Part shown: in pieces, positions 1-6,171 of the stretch | Layout: every line of letters starts with the position of its first letter | Position numbering within the stretch: position 1 is the first letter of the stretch | Origin: Clostridiales bacterium UBA6981 | Lineage (GTDB): Bacteria > Bacillota > Clostridia > Oscillospirales > Oscillospiraceae | DNA length: 20,517 bases | Direction: 5' to 3' | Assembly (NCBI GenBank): GCA_002450075.1 | Contig: DJYJ01000027.1 | Location: 1 to 20,517 of the forward strand | The notes under the pieces: model-generated | The model's database searches: none | What the model was told of the DNA's origin: nothing | Seen by the model: only the letters and a program-made list of their open reading frames with translations | Translations under genes and position numbers: made by a program

Positions 1-31
1 ATTCAGCCCCTCCTACTCGATTGCTTCTCTC

Positions 32-55
32 GCCTCCACCAGGGGAGGCCTTTTT
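32..55 (+). terminator. Rho-independent terminator of an upstream gene outside the window
   Basis: A 6-bp stem (GCCTCC at 32-37, GGAGGC at 44-49) with a 6-base loop is followed by C and five T on the + strand. It is rightward, so it ends a transcript that enters from the left. The same hairpin has no T run on the opposite strand, so it is not an obvious terminator for the leftward methyltransferase gene whose stop codon lies at 59-61. Nothing else can be identified in 1-31. Confidence 0.6.
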
Positions 56-58
56 GCG

Positions 59-1282
59 TTATACCACCTGGAAGAGGTAAAACTTCAGATAATCCGTCTC
101 CGGCACGCTCCACAGGATCGGGTGATCCGGCGATTGCTGCCGCGCCTCGATCTGCCGCAGCTCCACGCCCGCGTCCGCCGCCGCGCTTTTGAGCATCTTT
201 TCAAACAGCGCGCTCGGCATAAAGTGGCTGCACGAGGCCGTGGCGAGATACCCGCCCCGCGGCAGCAGCTTCATCGCGCGGTAATTGATCTCCTTATAGC
301 CTCTCTCCGCGCTCGATACGGTTCTGCGCGATTTTGTAAAGGCCGGGGGATCGAGGATGATGAAGTCATAGGGCTTGCCGCCCTGCGCCTCGAGCGCGGG
401 GAGCAGGTCGAAGATGTCCGCGGCGAGGAAATCCATTTTATCGGCAAGACCGTTGCGCGCTGCGTTCCGCCGCGCCATCTCCACCGCGCTCTCGGACACG
501 TCCACCGCCGTCACATGCGCCGCGCCGCCCATCGCGGCGTTGAGCGCGAAGGAGCCGGTGTGGGTAAAGCAGTCGAGCACGCGCTTGCCCTTCGCCAGCC
601 GCGCCACCGCCAGACGGTTGTACTTCTGGTCGAGAAAAAAGCCCGTTTTCTGCCCGTTTTCAACGTCAACGGCATAATAGACGCCGTTTTCACAGATCTC
701 CGTGACGGGGCTCTCGGGGTGCCCGCCGCCCCACCAGCCCTTGTACTGCTCCATGCCCTCGAGCGCGCGGATCGCGACGTCGTTGCGCTCGAAGATGCCG
801 CCGATCTCCTGCCCGTCCGCGCGCAGCTCACCGAGGAGCAGCGGGAAGAGCAGGTCCTTGATCCGCTCCATCCCGACGGAGAGCGTCTGGACGACGAGGA
901 TATCCGAAAAGCGGTCGACCGTCAGCCCGGGAAAACCGTCGGCCTCCCCGAAGATCACACGGCAGCAGCCCAGATCCTCCGGCGCCATCACGCTCTTGCG
1001 GTAATCCCAGGCATAGCGGATGCGCCGCCGCCAGAAGGCCTCGTCAAAGCGGTCGTTGGCGTTGCGCGAGAGGAGGCGCAGCCGGATCTTGCTCTCCCGG
1101 CTGAGAAAACCGGTGCCGAGATATTTTCCCTTTTCGCTCACCGCGTCGCACAGTGCGCCGTTTTCGCACGCGCCCTCTTCGCGCAGCACCTCCTCGGCAT
1201 AGATCCAGGGGTGGCCGCCCTCGACCCAGCGCGTGCCCTTGGCGGTGATGATACATTTCGGATAGCCTCTGTCAGCCTTCAC
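59..1282 (-). CDS. Class I SAM-dependent rRNA (cytosine) methyltransferase, RlmI/YwbD type (PUA + methyltransferase)
   Basis: A 407-residue protein of the COG1092 family, which methylates cytosine C5 in 23S rRNA using S-adenosylmethionine. Residues about 8-75 form a PUA-type RNA-binding domain (GHPWIYAEEV). The middle carries the family motif ENGQKTGFFLDQKYNR (about 208-223). The Rossmann SAM-binding site is VLDCFTHTGSFALNA (235-249), followed by the acidic AVDVSE. Motif IV is ILDPPAF (309-315), and ATASCSHF (348-355) carries the likely catalytic Cys. The GTG start at 1282 is chosen because AAGGAGG lies 9 bases upstream (1292-1298) and the PUA domain starts just after it. The frame stays open to 1375, but that extension has no family similarity and crosses a terminator-like hairpin. 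The exact rRNA target cannot be read from sequence. The gene appears monocistronic, with its own weak promoter and a hairpin in the leader. Confidence 0.88.
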   Translation of the reverse strand: MKADRGYPKCIITAKGTRWVEGGHPWIYAEEVLREEGACENGALCDAVSEKGKYLGTGFLSRESKIRLRLLSRNANDRFDEAFWRRRIRYAWDYRKSVMAPEDLGCCRVIFGEADGFPGLTVDRFSDILVVQTLSVGMERIKDLLFPLLLGELRADGQEIGGIFERNDVAIRALEGMEQYKGWWGGGHPESPVTEICENGVYYAVDVENGQKTGFFLDQKYNRLAVARLAKGKRVLDCFTHTGSFALNAAMGGAAHVTAVDVSESAVEMARRNAARNGLADKMDFLAADIFDLLPALEAQGGKPYDFIILDPPAFTKSRRTVSSAERGYKEINYRAMKLLPRGGYLATASCSHFMPSALFEKMLKSAAADAGVELRQIEARQQSPDHPILWSVPETDYLKFYLFQVV

Positions 1283-1298
1283 AGGGGAGAACCTCCTT

Positions 1299-1336
1299 AA
1301 AAAATCGCAGGGGCGGACAGAATCCGCCCGCCGCGA
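1299..1336 (-). terminator. Terminator-like hairpin in the methyltransferase leader (possible attenuator)
   Basis: Read leftward, a stem TCGC/GCGA (1336-1333 with 1308-1305) encloses a 7-bp GGGCGGA/TCCGCCC stem with loop TTCTG. Six T (1304-1299) follow directly, and the AAGGAGG ribosome site follows at once. All parts of an intrinsic terminator are present. Its position, between a possible promoter at about 1360 and the start codon, fits either the end of the cupin operon or an attenuator controlling the methyltransferase. The Shine-Dalgarno region could itself pair (GGAG with CTCC three bases on), which could limit translation. Confidence 0.6.
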
Positions 1337-1357
1337 TCCCATAGTGCGTTTTTGCTT

Positions 1358-1366
1358 TTTATACCA
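1358..1366 (-). promoter_or_regulatory. Candidate extended -10 promoter of the methyltransferase gene
   Basis: Leftward sequence TGG-TATAAA matches an extended -10 element (TGn-TATAAT, 5 of 6). There is no good -35 box, which extended -10 promoters can lack. Transcription would start near 1350 and run through the terminator-like hairpin before reaching the gene. Confidence 0.35.
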
Positions 1367-1378
1367 GAACAACATGAC

Positions 1379-1407
1379 TTCCCTGATTAAAGCTTTTAAT
1401 CAGGGAA
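1379..1407 (-). terminator. Perfect 13-bp inverted repeat just after the cupin gene; possible terminator
   Basis: Arms TTCCCTGATTAAA (1379-1391) and TTTAATCAGGGAA (1395-1407) are exact complements around a 3-base loop. It begins six bases past the cupin stop codon, the usual place for a terminator, but no T run follows on either strand. It could be a transcript 3'-end stabiliser, a weak terminator or a protein-binding site. The core TCCCTGAT/ATCAGGGA recurs in the ftsH-thrB terminator. Confidence 0.45.
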
Positions 1408-1412
1408 AAGTA

Positions 1413-1766
1413 TTATACGTACAGGATCAGCGCGATCATTTCGAGATCCTCGCTGCCGTTGTTCTTCATCGAGTGCCCCTCGCCGTCGCCGACAAAGCTC
1501 ATGTCGCCGGGGTGCATCGTGATGACGGTGCCGTTGTCGCTGTATGTGCCCTCGCCCTTGAGAACATAATAGCACTCGCCGTCGCCGTGATGGACGTGCC
1601 AGGCGACCTCGGCCCCGGGAGCGAGCACGACGCGGTTGAACACCCGCCCTTTTCCGTACATCTCCGCCTCGCCGTCGAGGATCACGTGCATCTCGGCCTC
1701 GCCCTCGCCGCCGAACATCTTTTTGCGGAGGACCTTCTCCTCGCCGTTTCTTCTGACAATACTCAT
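1413..1766 (-). CDS. Small single-domain cupin protein
   Basis: A 117-residue protein that is almost entirely one cupin beta-barrel. The first cupin motif is visible in PGAEVAWHVHHGDGECYY, with two to three His and a Glu as probable metal ligands, followed by LKGEG. The second motif is GDMSFVGDGEGHSMKN, with the conserved His and Asn. Cupins of this size are usually metal-binding sugar isomerases, small dioxygenases or sensor domains, and no substrate can be named here. The ATG is one base past the stop of the LUD gene (TGA-T-ATG), and its ribosome site lies inside the end of that gene (GAGGAG), so the two are probably translationally coupled. No signal peptide or membrane segment is visible. 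Confidence 0.85.
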   Translation of the reverse strand: MSIVRRNGEEKVLRKKMFGGEGEAEMHVILDGEAEMYGKGRVFNRVVLAPGAEVAWHVHHGDGECYYVLKGEGTYSDNGTVITMHPGDMSFVGDGEGHSMKNNGSEDLEMIALILYV

Positions 1767-1767
1767 A

Positions 1768-2361
1768 TCAGTACCCCAGCTCCTCGTCGATCAAAATGAT
1801 TTCACTCGTCATGCCGCCCATCGGCGCCCACAGCACGAGCAGTGCGTTGCAGATCCTGTCCGCGCTGCGGCAGTCGTGGCATTTGCCGTCAAGCTTGCAG
1901 GGCGTTTTTTTCGCCTCGAAGCGCAGCGCGTTGCGCGTGGCGGCAACATTGCGCGCCCGCGAAAGCGCGCTTTCAAAGTCGGGGCAGATCTTGTTCGTGC
2001 CCGCGACGATGAAGAGCCGCTTCCGGCCGTAGACCTGTCCGGCCAGACGGTTGCCGTTGCCGTCGATGTTCAGAATCTCGCCGCCCTCGGTCATCGCGTT
2101 GGCGCTGGAGATATACACCGCGGCGGCGTTGGCCTTTTCGATCGTCTCCGGCCCCGGCACGATCCAGTGCCAGAACACCTCGTTGTGCGCCGCGAGCCTG
2201 TCATACAGCCCCAGCTCCTTCGCCGTCATGCACCCGCCGATGCCGACCGTGGTGCCGTCGATCTGTGCGTCGAGATAGGCCGCCGCCTCCTCGCCGGTCG
2301 CAAAGTGCTTGACGCTGTAGCCGCGCAGCTTCAGATTGCGTATGGTTTTTTCCACATCCAT
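1768..2361 (-). CDS. LUD-domain protein (lactate utilization protein C-like, DUF162)
   Basis: A 197-residue LUD-domain protein (LutC/YkgG superfamily). Family features include GIGGCMTAKELGL near residue 40, ISSANAMTEGGEILNIDGNGNR in the middle, and VAGTNKI. The C-terminal part has four cysteines spaced C-x5-C-x2-C-x6-C (CKLDGKCHDCRSADRIC), which could bind metal or an iron-sulfur centre. LutC works with LutA and LutB in L-lactate oxidation, but neither is present here, so stand-alone lactate oxidation is not supported. Stand-alone LUD proteins are common in clostridia and mostly uncharacterised. AAGGAGGGA lies upstream of the ATG. It is the first gene of a two-gene operon with the cupin, driven by a strong predicted promoter at 2416-2444. 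Confidence 0.85.
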   Translation of the reverse strand: MDVEKTIRNLKLRGYSVKHFATGEEAAAYLDAQIDGTTVGIGGCMTAKELGLYDRLAAHNEVFWHWIVPGPETIEKANAAAVYISSANAMTEGGEILNIDGNGNRLAGQVYGRKRLFIVAGTNKICPDFESALSRARNVAATRNALRFEAKKTPCKLDGKCHDCRSADRICNALLVLWAPMGGMTSEIILIDEELGY

Positions 2362-2395
2362 GCGTTATTCCCTCCTTGTTTTGTAAAGCGCAAAC

Positions 2396-2434
2396 AAAAA
2401 TCCCTCTTTACGGCCATTATACCGCAAAGAGGGA
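2396..2434 (-). terminator. Rho-independent terminator of the nucleotidyltransferase gene
   Basis: Leftward, a perfect 9-bp stem TCCCTCTTT/AAAGAGGGA (2434-2426 with 2409-2401) is followed by five T (2400-2396). It starts 10 bases past the stop codon of the nucleotidyltransferase gene. Its 16-base loop contains the -10 box of the next operon. Confidence 0.8.
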
Positions 2435-2444
2435 CGCTTGTAAA
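2416..2444 (-). promoter_or_regulatory. Promoter of the LUD-cupin operon, nested in the preceding terminator
   Basis: Leftward -35 TTTACA (2444-2439), a 17-base spacer and a perfect -10 TATAAT (2421-2416). The -35 box touches the stop codon of the upstream gene, and the -10 box lies in the loop of that gene's terminator. Transcription would start near 2409, inside the downstream arm, so the new transcript would not carry the full hairpin. Confidence 0.75.
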
Positions 2445-3467
2445 TTACAGATCCAGCGCTTTGATGATCTCCCCGGCGTCCAGAGCCAGTGAGGCTGCAA
2501 ACTCCGCGTCCGGCGCGTCGACGGCGACGGCCACGGCGCTCTTTTCGGTGCGGGGAAAGATGTGCACCCCTCCCGCTGCGAGCGGGAAGCGGATGCCGTC
2601 GGAATAGTCGGCGCCCATCTCCAGCATCAGGGAGGAAAGCGCCGCCATCGTCGCGGCGCGGTCGCGGCAGGGGAAATCCCGGATCGCAGACGCCTGCTCA
2701 CGCCGCTCTTCGGGCGTCTCGCGAGGAGAGGAAAACGCCTCGGGCAGCTCAAGCCTCAGCCGCCCCTCCAGCGCGTCGACGCAGCAGCGGTAATAGCTTG
2801 CCGGCGTGCCGACGTCGCACCAGTAGCCCTCGCACGCAACGCCGGCAAGCCTCTCGCCCTCCCGCAGCAGCAGCGGGAAGAGATCCCGCGCAAAGTCAAA
2901 GGGAACGCCGCGCGGTACGCGCGCCATCGCACGGGGCGAGAGCACATAGATCCCGGTGTTGACAAGATCGCTCACGACCCGCCCCCAGTCCGGCTTTTCG
3001 ACAAAGCCGCGGATGTCTCCCGCCGCGTCCGTCACGGCCAGGCCAAAGCGCAGCGGCACGCTCTCGCGCGCGAGCGCCACGGTCACGGCCGCGCCGCGCG
3101 CACGGTGCTCTTTGGCGAGCGCCGCGAGATCATAATCGCAGGCCGCGTCGCCGGAGATGAGCAGAAAGTCCTCGTCTCCGTAAAAATCCTCGCAGTTTTT
3201 CACGGCGCCCGCCGTCCCGAGCGGCTCGTCCTCCACCCGGTAGCAAAGCCGCAGCCCCAGAGACGAGCCGTCCGAAAACGCTTTTTCAAAATCCGCCGCG
3301 TGATAGCGCAGCGCCGCGCACACCTCCGTAAAGCCGCAGCGCCGCAGGAGCCGCAGGATATGCTCCATCATGCTCCGCCCGAGCAGCGGCACAAGGGGCT
3401 TTGGCGTGCTGCCCGTAACGGCCTTGAGCCGTGTTCCCTCGCCGCCGGCGAGTATGACCGCCTTCAT
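2445..3467 (-). CDS. Sugar-phosphate nucleotidyltransferase with a phosphomannomutase-like C-terminal domain
   Basis: A 340-residue protein. Residues 1-235 are a nucleotidyltransferase domain that makes an NDP-sugar from a sugar-1-phosphate and an NTP. It has the signature LAGGEGTRL (6-14), TPKPLVPL (21-28), LISGD (103-107), EKP (157-159), NTGIYVLSP and WCDVGTP (216-222). Mannose-1-phosphate guanylyltransferase and glucose-1-phosphate uridylyl- or thymidylyltransferase are all possible. Residues about 262-340 resemble the last domain (IV) of phosphomannomutase, including YSDGIRF and the strand-helix end. The phosphate loop, usually R-P-S-x-T-E, reads IFPRTEKS (303-310). Related clostridial proteins fuse the nucleotidyltransferase to a whole phosphomannomutase of about 800 residues; here the three catalytic mutase domains are absent. 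The ATG is preceded by AGAGGTG. The gene appears monocistronic and may supply cell-surface polysaccharide precursors. Confidence 0.8.
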   Translation of the reverse strand: MKAVILAGGEGTRLKAVTGSTPKPLVPLLGRSMMEHILRLLRRCGFTEVCAALRYHAADFEKAFSDGSSLGLRLCYRVEDEPLGTAGAVKNCEDFYGDEDFLLISGDAACDYDLAALAKEHRARGAAVTVALARESVPLRFGLAVTDAAGDIRGFVEKPDWGRVVSDLVNTGIYVLSPRAMARVPRGVPFDFARDLFPLLLREGERLAGVACEGYWCDVGTPASYYRCCVDALEGRLRLELPEAFSSPRETPEERREQASAIRDFPCRDRAATMAALSSLMLEMGADYSDGIRFPLAAGGVHIFPRTEKSAVAVAVDAPDAEFAASLALDAGEIIKALDL

Positions 3468-3510
3468 GATCGCACCTCTTTTTCTTTCTTGTGTGCATTT
3501 AGTATGAGCC

Positions 3511-3542
3511 GCGGCGCGGGAAAATATTTTTGCCCGCGCCGC
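3511..3542. other. Very stable GC-rich hairpin in the divergent gap between the nucleotidyltransferase gene and gdpP
   Basis: Arms GCGGCGCGGG (3511-3520) and CCCGCGCCGC (3533-3542) pair over 10 bp, and the 12-base AT-rich loop can pair further (AAAA with TTTT). It lies upstream of the gdpP promoter and about 45 bases ahead of the leftward gene, so it may be in that gene's leader or simply an insulating element. It lacks a T run on either side outside the stem. The rest of the gap (3468-3662) holds the gdpP promoter and leader. Confidence 0.5.
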
Positions 3543-3554
3543 CGCATTGCTCCC

Positions 3555-3583
3555 TTGTAAAGTAAAGGCGCTTTTGCTATAAT
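3555..3583 (+). promoter_or_regulatory. Promoter of the gdpP-rplI-dnaB-tilS-hpt-ftsH operon
   Basis: -35 TTGTAA (3555-3560), a 17-base spacer and a perfect -10 TATAAT (3578-3583). The predicted start near 3590 gives a leader of about 70 bases. No other convincing promoter or terminator is seen before 11498, so this is probably the main promoter of all six genes. Confidence 0.75.
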
Positions 3584-3662
3584 ATACTATCGCTTACTAT
3601 ATCAATAACAGCTCACAGCAGCTTTTTTCCCAAACGGAAGAGAAAGCAAAGGACGGATCACC

Positions 3663-5669
3663 ATGAACAACACCCTCAAGCGCCTTGCCGAGCCGGGCTC
3701 GAGACTGTATCTGGTCTTTCTCGTGCTTTTCGCGGCGGCGACTCTTTTCTTCAAGGTCTATGATCTGGATATGTTTACCCTCGCGATGGCCGAAGGCGGG
3801 GTCATCCTGCTGCTGATCATCTATACCGTCATCATGCGCCGCCGGCGTGAAAAGCAGCTGGCAGCCTATATCGAATCGGTGACCTATGACACCGAAAACG
3901 CCAAGAACAACACGCTGATGAACTTCCCGCTGCCGATCGCGGTCTTCCATCTGGCCGACTCGCGCATCGTCTGGGGCAACGAAATGTTCTTTGCCATGTG
4001 CGGCAAAACGGGCACGCGCCTCGACGCCAGCATCGCCGACACCGTGCCGGGCTTTACGGGCAAATGGCTGCTCGAGGGCAAGACCCAGTATCCGGGTCTC
4101 CTGGAGATCAACGGCAGAAAGTACCAGCTCCACGGCAATATCATCCGTTCGGAGCACTCCGACGAGCAGAGCGCCTTCATGGGTATCACCTATTGGGTCG
4201 ACGTGACCGAGTATGACAGCATCCGCGTCGAATTTGAAAACAGCCGCCCGGTCGCCGGCGTGATCGTGATCGACAACCTCGACGAGCTGACGAAGAACCA
4301 GCCCGAGCGCATCAAGAACGACCTGCGCGACGCGGTCGACGACAAGCTGACCCAGTGGGCGGACGAGCGCAAGGCGATCCTGCGGCGCTATGACCGCGAC
4401 CGCTATATCTTCGTGCTCGAGCGGCGCTACCTCGACGCGCTCAAGGAAGGAAAATTCTCCATCATTGAAGAGGTTCACCAGGTTGTCAGCCCTGCGGGCG
4501 TGAACGCCACGCTCTCCCTGGGGCTCGGCGTGGACGGCCAGAGCCTGCAGGAGGCGATGCAGTTCGCCCAGGTGGCGACCGAGCTCGCCCTCTCGCGCGG
4601 CGGCGACCAGGCCGTGATCAAAAACCGCCTGAACTTCGACTTTTACGGCGGCCGCGGCGGCGAGGTCGAGCGGCGGACCAAGGTCAAATCCCGCGTCATG
4701 GCCACCACGCTGGCCGAGCTTGTGCGCGATTCCTCGCGCGTGCTCGTCATGGGCCACCGCTTTGCGGATCTCGACGTGATCGGCTCTGCCGTCGGCGTGT
4801 GCTGCCTGGCGCGCAAGTTCGGCGTCCGTGTGAACATTGTCACGGATCTCGAAAAGAACGCGGCAAAAAGTCTGCTCGACATGCTGCGCCAGCAGCCGGA
4901 ATATAAAGACATCTTTATGAACAAGACCGAGGCGATGCTGCGCGCCGACGGACGGACGCTTCTGGTTGTCGTCGATGTCAACCGCCCGGAGCGGGTGGAG
5001 GACCCCGATCTGCTCGCGGCCTGCAACCGCGTCGCCGTCATCGACCATCACCGCGTCGCCGCGACCTATATCCAGAATGCCGCCCTCGCCTTTATCGAGC
5101 CGTACGCCTCCTCGGCCTGCGAGCTGATCACCGAGGTGCTGCAGGAGGTCGCCGAGCCGAGCGACATCATCAAGTGCGAGGCCGAGGCGCTGCTTGCCGG
5201 CATCGTGCTCGACACCAAGAGCTTTACGATCCGCACCGGCGAGCGCACCTTTGACGCGGCGGCCTATCTGCGCCGCTGCGGCGCCGACACGACCTATGTC
5301 AAGCGCCTGCTCCAAAACGACATGGAGGATACGGTCGCGCGCTACCGCATCATGCAGAACGCCGAGCTTTACCGCAACATCGCCATCGCCGCCCCCGAGG
5401 AGGCGCAGAACCGCGTCGTGGCGGCCCAGGCCGCGGACGAGCTGCTGAACATCTCCGGCGTTGAGGCGTCGATCGTCATCTCACCCGACGGCAAGGGCAA
5501 CATCTACGCCTCGGCGCGCTCGATCGGCGAGATCAATGTGCAGATCCTGATGGAAAAGCTGGGCGGCGGCGGCAACCGCAGCGCAGCCGCGGCGCAATTT
5601 GAAGAAACCGACCTCGAGAGCGTCGTCGCGCGCGTGCACGCGGCCATCGACGAGTATCTCGATCAATAA
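3663..5669 (+). CDS. gdpP: Cyclic-di-AMP phosphodiesterase GdpP (DHH family, membrane-bound)
   Basis: A 668-residue homologue of GdpP (YybT), which hydrolyses the second messenger c-di-AMP to pApA in the cytoplasm while anchored in the membrane. Two membrane segments lie at about 15-31 and 43-59. A PAS-like domain follows (about 80-185), then a degenerate GGDEF domain (about 195-320, ending ALSRGGDQAVIK). The DHH catalytic domain has HRFADLD (365-371), VVVDVN with Asp438, the IDHH motif (460-463) and Asp517 in LDTKS, so the metal ligands look intact. The C-terminal DHHA1 domain has GGGG followed by Asn638, where a His is usual in the GGGH motif. AAAGGA precedes the ATG. It is the first gene of the operon, and the gdpP-rplI-dnaB order is conserved in Firmicutes. 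Confidence 0.93.
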   Translation: MNNTLKRLAEPGSRLYLVFLVLFAAATLFFKVYDLDMFTLAMAEGGVILLLIIYTVIMRRRREKQLAAYIESVTYDTENAKNNTLMNFPLPIAVFHLADSRIVWGNEMFFAMCGKTGTRLDASIADTVPGFTGKWLLEGKTQYPGLLEINGRKYQLHGNIIRSEHSDEQSAFMGITYWVDVTEYDSIRVEFENSRPVAGVIVIDNLDELTKNQPERIKNDLRDAVDDKLTQWADERKAILRRYDRDRYIFVLERRYLDALKEGKFSIIEEVHQVVSPAGVNATLSLGLGVDGQSLQEAMQFAQVATELALSRGGDQAVIKNRLNFDFYGGRGGEVERRTKVKSRVMATTLAELVRDSSRVLVMGHRFADLDVIGSAVGVCCLARKFGVRVNIVTDLEKNAAKSLLDMLRQQPEYKDIFMNKTEAMLRADGRTLLVVVDVNRPERVEDPDLLAACNRVAVIDHHRVAATYIQNAALAFIEPYASSACELITEVLQEVAEPSDIIKCEAEALLAGIVLDTKSFTIRTGERTFDAAAYLRRCGADTTYVKRLLQNDMEDTVARYRIMQNAELYRNIAIAAPEEAQNRVVAAQAADELLNISGVEASIVISPDGKGNIYASARSIGEINVQILMEKLGGGGNRSAAAAQFEETDLESVVARVHAAIDEYLDQ

Positions 5670-5712
5670 CGATCATCCGATCAACAAGCATCAAACGGAA
5701 AGGGGAAGAACC

Positions 5713-6159
5713 ATGAAAGTGATCTTCAACACCGACGTAAGAGGTCAGGGCAAGAAGGGCGAGCTCAAGGAGGTCTCCGACGGCTACGCGCGCAACTATC
5801 TCCTGCCGCGCAAGCTCGCGAGCGAGGCGACCGCGGACAACATCAACGCCCTGAAGCTCAAGGAAAAGGCCAGAGCCCGCCAGATCGAGCTGGAGAAGGC
5901 GCAGGCCGTGGAAAACGCGAAGAAGCTCGAGGGTGTCCAGGTCATCGTCCGCGCCAAGGCGGGCGGGGCGGGGAAGCTCTTCGGCGCCGTCACCTCCGCC
6001 GAGATCAGCAAGGCGCTGAAGGAGCAGTTCGACATCGACATCGAAAAGAACAAGATCGTCCAGGGCGACCCGATCAAGACCTTCGGCGCCTACACGGTCA
6101 AGGCCAAGCTGGGCTATGAGGTCAGCGGAACGATCAATCTGCTGGTCGTCGAGGAATAA
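5713..6159 (+). CDS. rplI: 50S ribosomal protein L9
   Basis: A 148-residue protein, the usual L9 length. The N-terminal domain carries the L9 signature region (GKKGELKEVSDGYARNYLLP, about 14-33), which binds 23S rRNA. A long charged helix rich in Lys, Glu and Ala follows (about 40-75), then the C-terminal domain with GKLFGAVTSAEI. The ATG at 5713 is chosen because AAAGGGGAA lies just upstream and MKVIFNTDVRGQGKKG is the standard N-terminus. The frame is open further upstream to 5599, but that part overlaps the end of gdpP in another frame and has no L9 similarity. It sits 43 bases after gdpP and 12 bases before dnaB. Confidence 0.96.
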   Translation: MKVIFNTDVRGQGKKGELKEVSDGYARNYLLPRKLASEATADNINALKLKEKARARQIELEKAQAVENAKKLEGVQVIVRAKAGGAGKLFGAVTSAEISKALKEQFDIDIEKNKIVQGDPIKTFGAYTVKAKLGYEVSGTINLLVVEE

Positions 6160-6171
6160 AAGGAACACGGT

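Noticed and set aside
1..31. Possible 3' end of a tRNA or other RNA gene at the window edge, ahead of the terminator at 32-55
   Set aside because: Too little sequence is present, and the expected acceptor stem and CCA end cannot be seen.
122..1300. A rightward frame of 392 codons opposite the methyltransferase gene
   Set aside because: The leftward frame encodes a clear RlmI-type enzyme, while this one has composition typical of an antisense shadow.
3625..3640. Weak AGCT hairpin followed by six T in the gdpP leader, considered as an attenuator
   Set aside because: The stem is only about four base pairs and would not be stable enough to stop transcription.
3597..5315. Long stop-free frames opposite gdpP, and similarly opposite dnaB, tilS, ftsH, lysC and the Sel1 gene (up to about 700 codons)
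   Set aside because: They mirror GC-rich third positions of strong, recognisable genes, lack ribosome sites and show no protein family features.
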